From positions 124,001-188,000 of the forward strand of contig NZ_JALPRD010000006.1 of assembly GCF_023197165.1 (NCBI RefSeq): a stretch of DNA of 64,000 nucleotides, in the 5' to 3' direction. A program made the position numbers and the translations under genes. Positions 34,931 to 43,424 of this stretch are shown piece by piece. The notes beneath the pieces are model-generated. The model was not told the DNA's origin and searched no databases. It saw only the letters and a list, made by a program, of their open reading frames with translations. Within the stretch, counting starts at the first letter, position 1; every line of letters begins with the position of its first letter. The stretch comes from Sphingopyxis sp. MSC1_008 (GTDB lineage: Bacteria; Pseudomonadota; Alphaproteobacteria; Sphingomonadales; Sphingomonadaceae).

Positions 34931-35739
34931 GCAAACCCTATGCCGAAGTGATCGGCGATCCGATCGCCCAGTCGAAATCGCCGCTGATCCACAATTTCTG
35001 GCTCGAAGCGCTCGGGCTCACCGGCGACTACGCCCGCGCGCATGTGAAGCCCGACGAGCTCGCCGCCTATATCGCCGAGCGCCGCACCGATCCCGACTGG
35101 CGCGGCTGCAATGTGACCATGCCGCACAAGGCGGCGGTGATGGATCTCGTCGACGATCCCGGCGACATCCGCGGCACGATCGGCGCGATGAACACGATTG
35201 TCCGGCAAAAGGACGGATCGCTGATCGGCACCAACACCGACGCCGCGGGCTTTTATTCGCCGCTCGCCGAACTCGATCTCGAGGGCGCGCCGGTCGCGGT
35301 CGTCGGCGCCGGCGGCGCGGCGCGCGCCGTGCTGTTCGCGCTCGCCCGCGCCCATGTCGGCCCGGTGACGATCCTCAACCGCAGCCCATTGAAGGCGATG
35401 GGCCTGCTCGCGACCTTCGGCCTCAAGGGCGATGTCGTCGCCCTCGACGCGCAGCTGCCGCCGGTGTCGCTGCTCGTCAATTCGAGCAGCCTCGGGATGA
35501 AGGGCCAGCCGCCGCTCGATCTCGACCTGTCACCGCTCGCCGAAGACGCAATCGTCTACGACCTCGTCTATTCACCGCTGCAAACGGGCCTTCTCAAGGC
35601 CGCCGAAGCGCGCGGGCTCGATACGGTCGACGGGCTCGACATGCTGATCGGCCAGGCCGCGCTCGCGTTCGAGCTGTTCTTTGGCAAATCCCCGCCCGAA
35701 GGCCGCGACGAGGAGCTGCGCGCGCTGCTTACGGCATGA
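34927..35739 (+). CDS. aroE: shikimate dehydrogenase
   Basis: AroE reduces 3-dehydroshikimate to shikimate with NADPH in aromatic amino acid synthesis. The 270-aa protein has the substrate loop QSKSPLIHNFW, the catalytic Lys in NVTMPHKAAV, the NTDAAGF shikimate-binding segment and the nucleotide motif VVGAGGAARAV. ATG 34927 overlaps the maf stop, and its own stop overlaps the coaE start (35736-35739). Confidence 0.96.
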   Translation: MSKPYAEVIGDPIAQSKSPLIHNFWLEALGLTGDYARAHVKPDELAAYIAERRTDPDWRGCNVTMPHKAAVMDLVDDPGDIRGTIGAMNTIVRQKDGSLIGTNTDAAGFYSPLAELDLEGAPVAVVGAGGAARAVLFALARAHVGPVTILNRSPLKAMGLLATFGLKGDVVALDAQLPPVSLLVNSSSLGMKGQPPLDLDLSPLAEDAIVYDLVYSPLQTGLLKAAEARGLDTVDGLDMLIGQAALAFELFFGKSPPEGRDEELRALLTA

Positions 35740-36359
35740 CGCACCGCAAACGCCTTGGCTCGCGGCTCCGCCGTCCTTTCATCCTCGGCCTCACCGGGTC
35801 GATCGGCATGGGCAAGTCGACCGCGGCGATGATGTTCGAGCGCGAAGGCGTGCCGGTGTTCGACGCCGATGCCGAGGTCCACCGGCTGCAGGGCCCCGGC
35901 GGCGCGCTCGTCGCCGCGATCGAGGCGCGCTTTCCCGGCACCACGGGTCCGAACGGGGTCGACCGGCAAAAACTCGGCGCGCTGGTGCTCGGCAATACCC
36001 ACGAACTCGCCGCGCTCGAGGCGATCGTCCACCCCGCCGTCGGCCGGGCGCAGAAACGATTTCTTGCACGCCACCGCGCCCGCGACGTCGTCGTGCTCGA
36101 TATCCCCCTGCTCTTCGAAAAGGGCGGCTGGCGCAAGGTCGGGGCGATCGCCGTCGTCTCGTCGCCGGCATGGATGCAGCGGAGGCGCGTGATGCGCCGC
36201 CCCGGCATGACCGCGGCGAAACTGAAAGCGATCCGCCGGTTGCAGGTCGCCGACCGCATCAAGCGGGCGCGCGCCGATTTCATCATCGAAACGGGCCGCC
36301 CCAAAAGCGAGACGCACCGCCAGATAAGATTCATCGCCTCTTGTTTCCACGCCCGATAG
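35736..36359 (+). CDS. coaE: dephospho-CoA kinase
   Basis: CoaE phosphorylates dephospho-CoA in the last step of coenzyme A synthesis. The 207-aa protein has the P-loop GLTGSIGMGKST (18-29), the DADAEVHRL motif (substrate Asp) and the RRPGMTAAKL lid region. A basic 14-residue N-terminal extension (THRKRLGSRLRRPF) precedes the usual start. It lies in the coupled maf-aroE-coaE block and 19 nt before dnaQ. Confidence 0.95.
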   Translation: MTHRKRLGSRLRRPFILGLTGSIGMGKSTAAMMFEREGVPVFDADAEVHRLQGPGGALVAAIEARFPGTTGPNGVDRQKLGALVLGNTHELAALEAIVHPAVGRAQKRFLARHRARDVVVLDIPLLFEKGGWRKVGAIAVVSSPAWMQRRRVMRRPGMTAAKLKAIRRLQVADRIKRARADFIIETGRPKSETHRQIRFIASCFHAR

Positions 36360-36378
36360 GGTCCAGATTAAAGCCTCG

Positions 36379-37080
36379 ATGCGCGAGATTATTTTCGATA
36401 CCGAAACCACGGGTTTCGATCCCAGGAGCGGGGACAGGCTGGTCGAAATCGGGTGTGTCGAGCTGGTCGACCGCCGCGAAACCGGCGTCACCTTTCACGC
36501 CTATTTCAATCCCGAACGCGACATGCCCGCCGCCGCCGAAGCGGTCCACGGGCTGTCGATCCAGTTCCTGTCGGACAAGCCGCTGTTCGCGACTCGCGTC
36601 GACGAACTGATCGAATTTCTGGGCGACGCGCCGCTCGTCGCGCACAACGCCGCCTTCGACTTCGGTTTCGTCAACGCCGAGTTTGCGCGCGCCGGCCGCC
36701 CCGCGCTCGACATGGCGCGCATGTGCTGCACCGTGCAGATGGCGCGCAAGCTCCACCCCGGCGCGAAACACAGCCTCGACGCACTCTGCACGCGCTACGG
36801 CATCGACCGCAGCCACCGCGTCAAGCATGGTGCGCTGCTCGACGCCGAACTGCTCGCGCATCTTTACATCGAAATGACCGGCGGGCGGCAGATCGGCCTC
36901 GGACTCGCCGCGTCGAGTGCAAGCATCACCGTCTCGACCGCCCCGGCATCCGCCGCATCGCGCGGCCCCGACCGCCCCTTTCGCGAACCCCGTCCCCATA
37001 TGGCGTCGGCCGCCGAACTCGCGCGCCACGCCGAATTTGTCGCAGGGCTGAACCAGCCGCTGTGGCTCGATACGGTGTGA
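36379..37080 (+). CDS. dnaQ: DNA polymerase III epsilon subunit (proofreading exonuclease)
   Basis: A 233-aa DEDDh exonuclease: Exo I IIFDTETTGF (Asp7, Glu9), Exo II HNAAFDFGFVN, Exo III HGALLDAELL with the active His and Asp. The C-terminal region (from about 180) is Ala/Ser/Pro-rich and ends in a short helix for binding the polymerase alpha subunit. Adjacency to the origin and coaE is the usual alphaproteobacterial order. The protein is cytoplasmic, in the replisome. Confidence 0.96.
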   Translation: MREIIFDTETTGFDPRSGDRLVEIGCVELVDRRETGVTFHAYFNPERDMPAAAEAVHGLSIQFLSDKPLFATRVDELIEFLGDAPLVAHNAAFDFGFVNAEFARAGRPALDMARMCCTVQMARKLHPGAKHSLDALCTRYGIDRSHRVKHGALLDAELLAHLYIEMTGGRQIGLGLAASSASITVSTAPASAASRGPDRPFREPRPHMASAAELARHAEFVAGLNQPLWLDTV

Positions 37081-37125
37081 TGACCCTCCCTTAAGTCATC
37101 GCACCGGCCAAGAAGGAGAAGAAAA

Positions 37126-37698
37126 ATGGAAATCCGCGTCTCTGGCCACCAGATCGAAACCGGCGAAGCATTGCAGTCGCACGTATCGGATCGGATGAAC
37201 GCGATTGCCGACAAATATTTCTCGCGCGCAATCGGGGCGCACGCGACCTTCGGGAAGGGGCCGCACGACAGTTTCCAGTGCGACATCGTCGCGCATGTGA
37301 TGCAGGGGCTGGTGCTGAAGGGGCACGGCCAGGCGCAGGACGCGCATGTCGCATTCGAAGGCGCCGCCGAGCGCATCGAAAAGCAGCTCAGGCGCTATAT
37401 GCGGCGATTGAAGGATCATAACAACGGCGTGGCGGCACCTTCGCCGACGGTCGACGAGATCGAGGACAATGCGGGTTACACCGTGTTCGACGGCGGCGGC
37501 GAAGACGATGCGGGCGATGCACCCGCGATCATCGCCGAAACGCGCGTCGATATTCCGAGCAGCAGCGTGTCCGACGCGGTGATGATGCTCGACCTCAGGA
37601 ACACCAATGCGCTGCTCTTCGTCAACAGCCGGACGGGCACGCACAATATGGTCTATCGCCGCGATGACGGGACGATCGGCTGGGTCGAGCCACGATAG
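37126..37698 (+). CDS. hpf: ribosome hibernation promoting factor, long form
   Basis: A 190-aa long HPF: N-terminal S30AE/RaiA domain (1-95, MEIRVSGHQIETGEALQSHV), an acidic linker (about 100-135) and the C-terminal dimerisation domain (IPSSSVSDAVMMLDLRNTNALLFVNSRTG, about 143-190). Long HPF joins two ribosomes into inactive 100S dimers during slow growth. The Shine-Dalgarno AGAAGGAGAAG sits just before ATG 37126. It is followed by ptsN, the classical rpoN-hpf-ptsN neighbourhood, but without rpoN here. Confidence 0.95.
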   Translation: MEIRVSGHQIETGEALQSHVSDRMNAIADKYFSRAIGAHATFGKGPHDSFQCDIVAHVMQGLVLKGHGQAQDAHVAFEGAAERIEKQLRRYMRRLKDHNNGVAAPSPTVDEIEDNAGYTVFDGGGEDDAGDAPAIIAETRVDIPSSSVSDAVMMLDLRNTNALLFVNSRTGTHNMVYRRDDGTIGWVEPR

Positions 37699-37850
37699 GG
37701 CTGGATTTTCTCCGCCATCCGGCTTAAGGGCCGCGCCCAACGATGCCCGAAGCCGGGATGGCGGGGGGCCTGCCACGACAGATCCGCGATCGCCTGCCAG
37801 CAACTAAGTGTCTGGCGGCGGCCGGCGTTTAACAAGATTTGACCAGAGCA

Positions 37851-38315
37851 ATGAATCTTTCTTCCCTTCTTTATCCGGCGACCGTGCGCGCGCACGTCCA
37901 GCTCGATTCGAAAAAGGCGCTCTTCCCGTTCGTCGGCGATCTCGCGGCGCGTTCGCTCGGCCTCGATGCGGGCGAAGTCAGCGAGGCCTTGCTCGAACGC
38001 GAACGCCTCGGATCGACCGGTTTCGGGCGCGGGATCGCGTTGCCGCATGCCAAGATGGCCGATCTCGGCGGCGTGCGCGGGCTGTTTCTGCAGCTTGCGC
38101 GTCCGATCGACTTCAACGCGGTCGACGGGCTGCCGGTCGACCTGCTCTTCATCCTGCTCTCGCCGCTCGATGCCGGCGCCGATCATTTGAAAGCGCTCGC
38201 CGGCGTATCGCGCATGCTGCGTAACGAGGCGATTGCCGAACGGCTGCGCGGCGCGAAGAATGACGAAGCGCTGTATGCGATGCTCGCCGACACCGAAACG
38301 CGTGACGCGGCATAA
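37851..38315 (+). CDS. ptsN: PTS IIA-like nitrogen-regulatory protein
   Basis: A 154-aa EIIA-Ntr domain with the phosphorylated His in GIALPHAKM and the FLQLARPIDFNAVDG strand region. In the PtsP-PtsO-PtsN phosphorelay it regulates potassium transport, nitrogen and envelope functions rather than sugar uptake. ATG 37851 is used; an in-frame TTG at 37839 adds four residues. The 152-nt spacer after hpf holds a stable hairpin (CCGCCATCC-GGCTT at 37712 pairing with 37749-37764) without a T-run, possibly processing or regulatory. Confidence 0.93.
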   Translation: MNLSSLLYPATVRAHVQLDSKKALFPFVGDLAARSLGLDAGEVSEALLERERLGSTGFGRGIALPHAKMADLGGVRGLFLQLARPIDFNAVDGLPVDLLFILLSPLDAGADHLKALAGVSRMLRNEAIAERLRGAKNDEALYAMLADTETRDAA

Positions 38316-38336
38316 CGCCGCGCTGCGAGCCATCCC

Positions 38337-38675
38337 ATGATGCGGCTCAAAAGCCGCTTTCTCGTCGACCTGCTGCTTCGCCGCACCGAAGCGGCGGGCG
38401 GCTTTGCGACCGTGATTGTCAAAGGCGACGAAACCTCCGGAATCATCCTCGTCCAATGCAGCGACCGCGGTGAACCGGGGCCGCTGCTCGAACGGCGCTT
38501 TTCGCCGGGCGGCCACTATATCTGGGAGTCGGTCGGCCCCGCCGACGCAAAAGATGGTGAATCGCGCACAAACTATCAGCAGCGGCGGCAAAAGGCCGAT
38601 CCCGATATGTGGCTGATCGAACTGGATATCGCAGATGCGCCACAACTCGTCGCGGAGTGGGCCGCGTTAACTTGA
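38337..38675 (+). CDS. DUF1491 family protein
   Basis: A 112-aa alphaproteobacterial protein of unknown function. Its pattern is RLKSRFLVDLLLRRTEAAGGFATVIVKGD, a GIILVQCSDRGEPGPLLERRF strand region, and the final DPDMWLIELDIADAPQLVAEW. It probably forms a small alpha/beta domain. Start at the first of two consecutive ATGs (38337). It lies 21 nt after ptsN, so it is likely in the same operon; a terminator follows at 38795-38832. Confidence 0.85.
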   Translation: MMRLKSRFLVDLLLRRTEAAGGFATVIVKGDETSGIILVQCSDRGEPGPLLERRFSPGGHYIWESVGPADAKDGESRTNYQQRRQKADPDMWLIELDIADAPQLVAEWAALT

Positions 38676-38794
38676 CTCTGTTGCGGCGCAACATAACTGG
38701 CGCCCATTCGATAACGCGTAGGTCGTTCCGCGGGTTGCACTGTTTTGCAGCGCTCCCGGAAAAACGGTTTGGACACGCAGTCGGACGATGACCG

Positions 38795-38832
38795 CAGGCG
38801 GCGATACAGGACCATAGTCCCCCGCCTGTTTT
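38795..38832 (+). terminator. intrinsic terminator, two-tier hairpin
   Basis: Outer stem CAGGCGG/CCGCCTG (38795-38801, 38822-38828) encloses an inner stem GGAC/GTCC around CATA and is followed by TTTT. It lies 120 nt after the DUF1491 stop and 39 nt before the hydrolase start, probably ending the hpf-ptsN-DUF1491 transcript. Confidence 0.6.
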
Positions 38833-38871
38833 GAGAGGTTCGGTTCATCGGCCGCACTTTTGACGGACACT

Positions 38872-39537
38872 ATGAGTCGCATTCTGAACGTAGCCGGCAT
38901 GGCTGCCGTCGGCATGACTGCCGCCTCCATGCTGCTTTTGGCGGAACCGGGCTTCGCAAGCGATCTTGCGGCCGACGCCAATATCCCCGCGATCATCCTG
39001 CCGGGCGCCGATGCGCCGGCCGCGGATGAAACCGCGAACCTGCCGACCGATGCCGAACTGCCGGTCGAAGACAGCAAGACAATCGAAGACGAATCCGCGC
39101 CCGAGCCGCAGCCGGCCCCGGTGACCGCCGATTCGCTCGCCGAACTCGTCGCCGCGACGCCGAAGCCCGCCGAGATCGATCCCGAACTGCGCTGCCTCGC
39201 CGGCGCGGTCTATTTCGAATCGCGCGGCGAATCGCTCCCCGGCCAGCTCGCGGTCGCGCATGTCGTGATCAACCGCGCCCAGTCGGGCCGCTTCCCCAAG
39301 AGCCTTTGCGGTGTCGTGCTTCAGAAGAGCCAGTTCAGCTTCGTGCGCGGCGGCCGGATGCCCGCGGTGCGCAACACCGCGCTGTGGGACAACGCCGTCG
39401 CGATCGCGCAGATCGCCCGTGACGGCAGCTGGAAGAACCACGCCCCGGGCGCGCTCTTCTTTCACGCGCGCTATGTCTCGCCGGGCTGGCGCAAGACGCG
39501 CATCGCGCAGATCGACAACCACATCTTCTATCGTTGA
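38872..39537 (+). CDS. cell wall hydrolase (SleB/Hydrolase_2 type)
   Basis: A 221-aa exported protein: signal sequence about 1-29 (ending GFA|SD), an acidic Pro/Ala-rich linker to about residue 95, then a Hydrolase_2 domain with LAGAVYFESRGES (the catalytic Glu), VAHVVINRAQSGRFP, and SFVRGGRMP. SleB-type enzymes cleave peptidoglycan. ATG 38872 (MSRILNVAG) is preferred over TTG 38860, which adds four residues. A CTTGAC-N17-TAACTG promoter candidate overlaps the DUF1491 stop but lies before a terminator, so the true promoter is unclear. Confidence 0.9.
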   Translation: MSRILNVAGMAAVGMTAASMLLLAEPGFASDLAADANIPAIILPGADAPAADETANLPTDAELPVEDSKTIEDESAPEPQPAPVTADSLAELVAATPKPAEIDPELRCLAGAVYFESRGESLPGQLAVAHVVINRAQSGRFPKSLCGVVLQKSQFSFVRGGRMPAVRNTALWDNAVAIAQIARDGSWKNHAPGALFFHARYVSPGWRKTRIAQIDNHIFYR

Positions 39538-39575
39538 CCGGACGGGCGCGGTGACAAGCTGCGCCCTCCTCTCTT

Positions 39576-39650
39576 CGTCACCCCGGACTTGATCCGGGGT
39601 CCAGCTGCGCCACCGTCGATGGATGCCGGGTCAAGCCCGGCATGGCGACG
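39576..39650. repeat. mirror-paired palindromic repeat, type A (diverged copy)
   Basis: Left CCCCGGACTTGATCCGGGG hairpin and right GCCGGGTCAAGCCCGGC hairpin flanked by CGTCA and GGCGACG. It is a diverged copy of the unit at 15071-15143, including the central CAGCTGCGCCACCGTCGATGG spacer. It lies between the hydrolase and DUF4136 genes. Confidence 0.8.
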
Positions 39651-39702
39651 CGCAGGCATCCCGTTCATTGCCAAGCCATATTTGCTGGCGCATGATGCAC
39701 GA

Positions 39703-40368
39703 ATGACGCGTCATTTTTCCGCCGCCCTGCTCGCTGCAGCGGCGCTCGCTCTCGGTGGCTGTGCCACCGCGGTTCCGCCGGTTGAAGTCACGCGCTTCCA
39801 CACCAACGCGACGCCCAGTTGGGCGCCGGGCACGCGCTACGCCATTGCGACCGCGCCGCTCGATGCGCCGGCGCCGCTCGGGACACCCGGGACGTTCGAT
39901 GCGCCGGGGGCAGGCGCCCCGGGCGCCGGCATGCCCTCGCTCGAATGGAACAGCTATCGCGCCGCGGTCGACCAGCAGCTCCAGCGTCAGGGGCTCGTCG
40001 CCGCGGGCTCTGGCGAACGCGCGCCGCTGCTCGTCCGCATTTCCTTCGATCGCGCCGAACAGCTGCCCGAAGGCCGCCGCTCGCCCGTATCGGTCGGTGT
40101 CGGCGGCTCGACCGGCAGCTATGGATCGGGGGTCGGACTCGGAATCGGGATTAATCTCGGCGGCGGCCCCAAGCGGATGGCCGATCTCCAGCTTTCGGTG
40201 CGCATCGACAATGCCGCGACGGGGCAGGCCTTGTGGGAAGGCCGCGCGTTGACCGCGGTGCCGGTGAAGTCGCCCGCCAACCAGACCAGCCTCGCCGCCG
40301 CGAAATTGGCCGAAGCCTTATTCAAGGACTTCCCCGGGGAATCGGGACGCACTATCAGCGTCAAATGA
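39703..40368 (+). CDS. DUF4136-like lipoprotein
   Basis: A 221-aa protein with a lipoprotein signal ending LGGC (Cys20), so probably outer-membrane anchored. The body has the DUF4136 layout: RFHT start, [21 protein letters not shown], and a Gly/Ser-rich stretch [26 protein letters not shown] before [11 protein letters not shown]. Function is unknown. ATG 39703 is chosen for the clean signal peptide. Its stop overlaps the carboxypeptidase start as ATGA (40365-40368). Confidence 0.82.
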   Translation: MTRHFSAALLAAAALALGGCATAVPPVEVTRFHTNATPSWAPGTRYAIATAPLDAPAPLGTPGTFDAPGAGAPGAGMPSLEWNSYRAAVDQQLQRQGLVAAGSGERAPLLVRISFDRAEQLPEGRRSPVSVGVGGSTGSYGSGVGLGIGINLGGGPKRMADLQLSVRIDNAATGQALWEGRALTAVPVKSPANQTSLAAAKLAEALFKDFPGESGRTISVK

Positions 40369-41474
40369 CCATCAGCATCAACGCCGCTTTCGACAGCGGC
40401 AATATCGTCGTGGAAAATGTCGACGGCACGTCGGCGCGCCTTTCGATTCGCAAGGACCGCGAATCGGACTTTTTCCAGTGGTTCCATTTCCGCGTCTCGT
40501 GCGCGGTCGGCGACGCGCTCGACCTCGCGATCACGGGGCTTGGCGATTCGGCCTATCCCGATGGCTGGCCGGGTTATGCCGCCTGCGCGAGCACCGATCG
40601 CGAAACCTGGTTCCGCCTCGATACCAGTTACGAAGCCGGCACGCTGACGATCCAGCACACCGCCGAAAGCCCGATCCTCTATATCGCCTATTTCGCGCCT
40701 TACTCGATGGAGCGCCATCACGAGCTCGTCGCGCAGATCGCCGAATATGAAGGCGTGACCTACCGCTGCCTCGGTACCAGCCTCGAAGGCCAGCCGATCG
40801 ACTGCCTCGAGCTGGGCACGGGCGAGACGCAGGTCTGGCTCTATGCGCGCCAGCATCCGGGGGAGAGCATGGCCGAATGGTGGATGGAAGGCGCGCTCGA
40901 AAAGCTCGTCGACCCCGCCGATCCGCACGCGCGTTCGCTGCGCGCGAAATGCCGTTTCCACATCGTCCCCAACATGAATCCCGACGGCTCGTGCCGCGGC
41001 CATCTGCGCACCAATTTCGCCGGCGTGAACCTCAACCGCGAATGGGACAATCCGACCGCCGACCGCAGCCCCGAAGTGCTCGCGGTCCGCAATGCGATGG
41101 ACGAAAGCGGCGTCGACTGGGCGATGGACGTCCACGGCGACGAAGCGATCCCCGCGGTCTTCCTCGCGGGTTTCGAAGGCATCCCGTCGCTCAAGTCCGA
41201 ACAGACCGAAAAATATAAGGCGTTCGAAACCGCGCTCGCCGCGAACACCCCCGATTTCCAGGTCGCCCTCGGCTACGCCGAAACCGCCCCGGGGCAGGCG
41301 AATCTCTCGATGTCGACAACGCAGCTCGCCGAGCGTTTCGGCGCGGTGTCGATGACGCTCGAAATGCCGTTCAAGGACAATCGCGACCTCCCCGACCCGG
41401 TCGCCGGCTGGTCGCCCGAACGTTCGAAGCTGCTCGCGCGCGCGTGCCTCGCGACGCTGGACCAGCTTCTCTGA
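40365..41474 (+). CDS. M14-family zinc carboxypeptidase (cytosolic CCP6-like)
   Basis: A 369-aa protein without a signal peptide. An N-terminal beta domain (about 1-120, a feature of cytosolic carboxypeptidases) precedes the catalytic domain, with HxxE zinc site [17 protein letters not shown] substrate contacts and the third ligand His in MDVHGDE; the catalytic Glu falls in LEMPFKDN. Bacterial members are related to deglutamylases; their substrates are unknown. It is coupled to the DUF4136 gene, and the GNAT gene start shares the last base of its stop (TGATG). Confidence 0.9.
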   Translation: MTISINAAFDSGNIVVENVDGTSARLSIRKDRESDFFQWFHFRVSCAVGDALDLAITGLGDSAYPDGWPGYAACASTDRETWFRLDTSYEAGTLTIQHTAESPILYIAYFAPYSMERHHELVAQIAEYEGVTYRCLGTSLEGQPIDCLELGTGETQVWLYARQHPGESMAEWWMEGALEKLVDPADPHARSLRAKCRFHIVPNMNPDGSCRGHLRTNFAGVNLNREWDNPTADRSPEVLAVRNAMDESGVDWAMDVHGDEAIPAVFLAGFEGIPSLKSEQTEKYKAFETALAANTPDFQVALGYAETAPGQANLSMSTTQLAERFGAVSMTLEMPFKDNRDLPDPVAGWSPERSKLLARACLATLDQLL

Positions 41475-41947
41475 TGCGAAAGGCGGACACCTGGCGGATC
41501 GTCGAGGACGATCTGTCGGGCGCCGCCATCCGCGCATTGCTCGAGCAACATTTCGCGGGCATGCTCGCGAACTCGCCGGCCGGAAGCTGCCACTTCCTCG
41601 ATTTCGACGGGCTGCGCGCCGACGGCGTGACCTTCTGGTCGATCCACCGCGGCGACGAGCTCGCGGGCTGCGGTGCATTGAAGATGCTCGATAGCGCGCA
41701 CGGCGAAATCAAGTCGATGCGCACCGCCGAAGCCTTCCTGCGGCAGGGCGTCGCGGCGCATATGCTCGATCATATCATCGACGCGGCGCGGGCCCGCGGT
41801 CTCGAACGCCTCAGCCTCGAAACCGGATCGAGCGGCGCCTTCGAACCCGCGATCGCGCTGTACCAGCGTTACGGTTTCACCGAGTGCGAGCCCTTCGCCG
41901 ATTACCGGCCCGACCCGTTCAGCCGCTTCATGACGCGCGTGCTTTAG
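41474..41947 (+). CDS. GNAT family N-acetyltransferase
   Basis: A 157-aa acetyltransferase: VTFWSIHRGDELAGCGALKML strands 2-4, GEIKSMRTAEAF, the acetyl-CoA loop RQGVAAHML, and YQRYGFTECEPFADY, the usual C-terminal motif. The acceptor is unknown. It starts at ATG 41474, overlapping the carboxypeptidase stop by one base, so it is the third gene of the DUF4136-M14-GNAT operon. A bidirectional hairpin terminator follows. Confidence 0.9.
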   Translation: MRKADTWRIVEDDLSGAAIRALLEQHFAGMLANSPAGSCHFLDFDGLRADGVTFWSIHRGDELAGCGALKMLDSAHGEIKSMRTAEAFLRQGVAAHMLDHIIDAARARGLERLSLETGSSGAFEPAIALYQRYGFTECEPFADYRPDPFSRFMTRVL

Positions 41948-41957
41948 ACACGAAAAC

Positions 41958-41983
41958 GGGGTCCGGAAGGGACTCCGGACCCC
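41958..41983. terminator. bidirectional terminator between GNAT and hsp20 genes
   Basis: GGGGTCCGGA pairs perfectly with TCCGGACCCC around a 6-nt loop. The minus-strand side is followed by GTTTTC, and the plus side by a weaker GCGATTTCGTT. It separates two convergent genes. Confidence 0.7.
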
Positions 41984-42008
41984 GCGATTTCGTTCAATCG
42001 GGCGCCGT

Positions 42009-42464
42009 TTACGCGGCCTTCTTGTCCTCGATCACCGGCGTGCTGCCGCCGATCGCGATCTTGTGCGGCTTCATCGCCTCGGGCACTTCGCGCACCAGGT
42101 CGATCGCGAGCAGCCCGTCGGCGAGGTCGGCCTGTTCGACGCGTACGAAATCGGCGAGCTGGAAGCGGCGTTCAAACGCGCGCGTCGCGATGCCGCTATA
42201 GAGCAACTGGCGCGCCTCGCCTTCGGCGACCGGTGCCTTGCGGCCGCTGACGGTCAGCATATTCTGCTGCGCGGTGATGTCGATCTCGTCGGACTTGAAG
42301 CCGGCGACCGCGACGGTGATGCGGAAATGGTCGTCGGCGAGTTTTTCGATGTCGAACGGCGGATAATTTTCGGCGCCCGAACCACCCGTTTCGAGGAAAT
42401 CGAACAGGCGGTCGAAACCGACGGTCGAACGGCGATAGGGGGTCCAGTCGAAACTGTTACGCAT
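42009..42464 (-). CDS. small heat shock protein Hsp20 (IbpA-like)
   Basis: A 151-aa alpha-crystallin-domain chaperone that holds unfolding proteins. It opens [25 protein letters not shown] (IbpA-type N-arm), the crystallin domain covers about 38-130 ([21 protein letters not shown], then [17 protein letters not shown]), and a short tail follows. The gene stands alone, with its own probable sigma-32 promoter (42556-42583, minus strand) and an RNA-thermometer-like leader over the ribosome site. Heat induction at two levels is inferred. Confidence 0.94.
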   Translation of the reverse strand: MRNSFDWTPYRRSTVGFDRLFDFLETGGSGAENYPPFDIEKLADDHFRITVAVAGFKSDEIDITAQQNMLTVSGRKAPVAEGEARQLLYSGIATRAFERRFQLADFVRVEQADLADGLLAIDLVREVPEAMKPHKIAIGGSTPVIEDKKAA

Positions 42465-42500
42465 GGATCTTTCTTCCTTTTACAAAGCGAAGTCAGGGAC
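42465..42500 (-). promoter_or_regulatory. ROSE-like RNA thermometer at the hsp20 ribosome site
   Basis: On the minus strand the Shine-Dalgarno AAGGAAG (42473-42479) can pair with CTTCGCTT upstream, leaving a bulged G. The opposing UCGCU (42486-42490) matches the ROSE consensus U[U/C]GCU that masks AGGA. A GC-rich self-complementary stem lies further upstream. This is the arrangement of heat-melted leaders of alphaproteobacterial small heat shock genes. Confidence 0.65.
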
Positions 42501-42555
42501 CGCGGCGGCCGCCGCGATCGCCACCCGGCCCCGTGTCGGCGGCCGGATGACGCCA

Positions 42556-42583
42556 ATCTGGGTGCAGGTGAAACCATTTCAAG
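42556..42583 (-). promoter_or_regulatory. probable sigma-32 (RpoH) promoter of hsp20
   Basis: Minus-strand CTTGAA (42578-42583), a 16-nt spacer, then CCAGAT (42556-42561), close to the CTTGAA / CCATNT pattern of alphaproteobacterial heat-shock promoters. It gives a leader of about 85 nt before the hsp20 ATG, long enough for the thermometer. Confidence 0.55.
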
Positions 42584-42651
42584 AGGGCGGTTGGCGTTCG
42601 GCGAAAACCCGCGCTAAAGGGCGGCACGTCTCTCCAACCGAAGGATCCGAA

Positions 42652-43338
42652 ATGCCCCAGCTCATCCTCATCCGTCACGGCCAGTCGCAGTGGAATCTCG
42701 AAAACCGCTTCACCGGCTGGTGGGATGTCGATGTCACCGAAAAGGGCGTCGCCGAAGCGGTCGCCGCGGGCGAGCTGATGAAGGCGAAAGGCATCGCCCC
42801 CGACACCTGCTTCACCTCGGTCCAGTCGCGCGCGATCAAGACGCTGAACCTCGCGCTCGAGGCAATGGGCCGGTTGTGGCTTCCCGTCACCAAGGACTGG
42901 CGCCTCAACGAGCGCCACTATGGCGGGCTCACCGGGCTCGACAAGGCCGAGACCGCGGCGAAGCATGGCGACGACCAGGTCAAGATCTGGCGGCGCAGCT
43001 TCGACATCCCGCCGCCGCCGCTCGAAGCCGGCTCGCCGTGGGACCTGTCGACCGACCCGCGCTACGCCGGCATCGACATCCCCTCGGCCGAAAGCCTCAA
43101 GGACACGATCGAGCGCGTGCTCCCCTATTATGAAGCCGCGATCGTCCCCGAACTCGCCGCAGGCAAGACGGTGCTGATCTCGGCGCACGGCAACAGCCTG
43201 CGCGCGCTCGTCAAGCATCTCTCGGGCATTTCGGACGCCGACATTACCGGCCTCGAAATCCCGACCGGCCAGCCGATCGTTTATGAGCTGAACGACGATC
43301 TGACCGCGCGCGAGCGTTACTACCTCAGCGAGCGTTAA
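42652..43338 (+). CDS. gpmA: 2,3-bisphosphoglycerate-dependent phosphoglycerate mutase
   Basis: GpmA interconverts 3- and 2-phosphoglycerate in glycolysis and gluconeogenesis. The 228-aa protein starts [15 protein letters not shown], with the phosphorylated His9, followed by [31 protein letters not shown] and the second catalytic His in [17 protein letters not shown] 42652 follows AAGGATCCG. It diverges from hsp20; the gap of about 187 nt holds the hsp20 promoter and leader. The downstream gap to the convergent receptor gene carries a palindromic repeat. Confidence 0.97.
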   Translation: MPQLILIRHGQSQWNLENRFTGWWDVDVTEKGVAEAVAAGELMKAKGIAPDTCFTSVQSRAIKTLNLALEAMGRLWLPVTKDWRLNERHYGGLTGLDKAETAAKHGDDQVKIWRRSFDIPPPPLEAGSPWDLSTDPRYAGIDIPSAESLKDTIERVLPYYEAAIVPELAAGKTVLISAHGNSLRALVKHLSGISDADITGLEIPTGQPIVYELNDDLTARERYYLSER

Positions 43339-43341
43339 GAC

Positions 43342-43407
43342 GTGTACCCCGGCGAAAGCCGGGGCCCATGCGGCGGCTATGGACCCCGACTTTCGTCGGG
43401 GCACACC
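43342..43407. repeat. mirror-paired palindromic repeat, type C
   Basis: Left hairpin CCCCGGCGAAAGCCGGGG and right hairpin CCCCGACTTTCGTCGGGG, joined by a CCATGCGGCGGCTATGG stem and bounded by GTGTA/CACAC. It lies between the convergent gpmA and TonB-receptor genes. Confidence 0.8.
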
Positions 43408-43424
43408 GTGCTGCGATCGGATGC

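Noticed and set aside
37712..37764. Terminator between hpf and ptsN
   Set aside because: The stem is strong but no T-run follows, so it is noted as a hairpin rather than a terminator.
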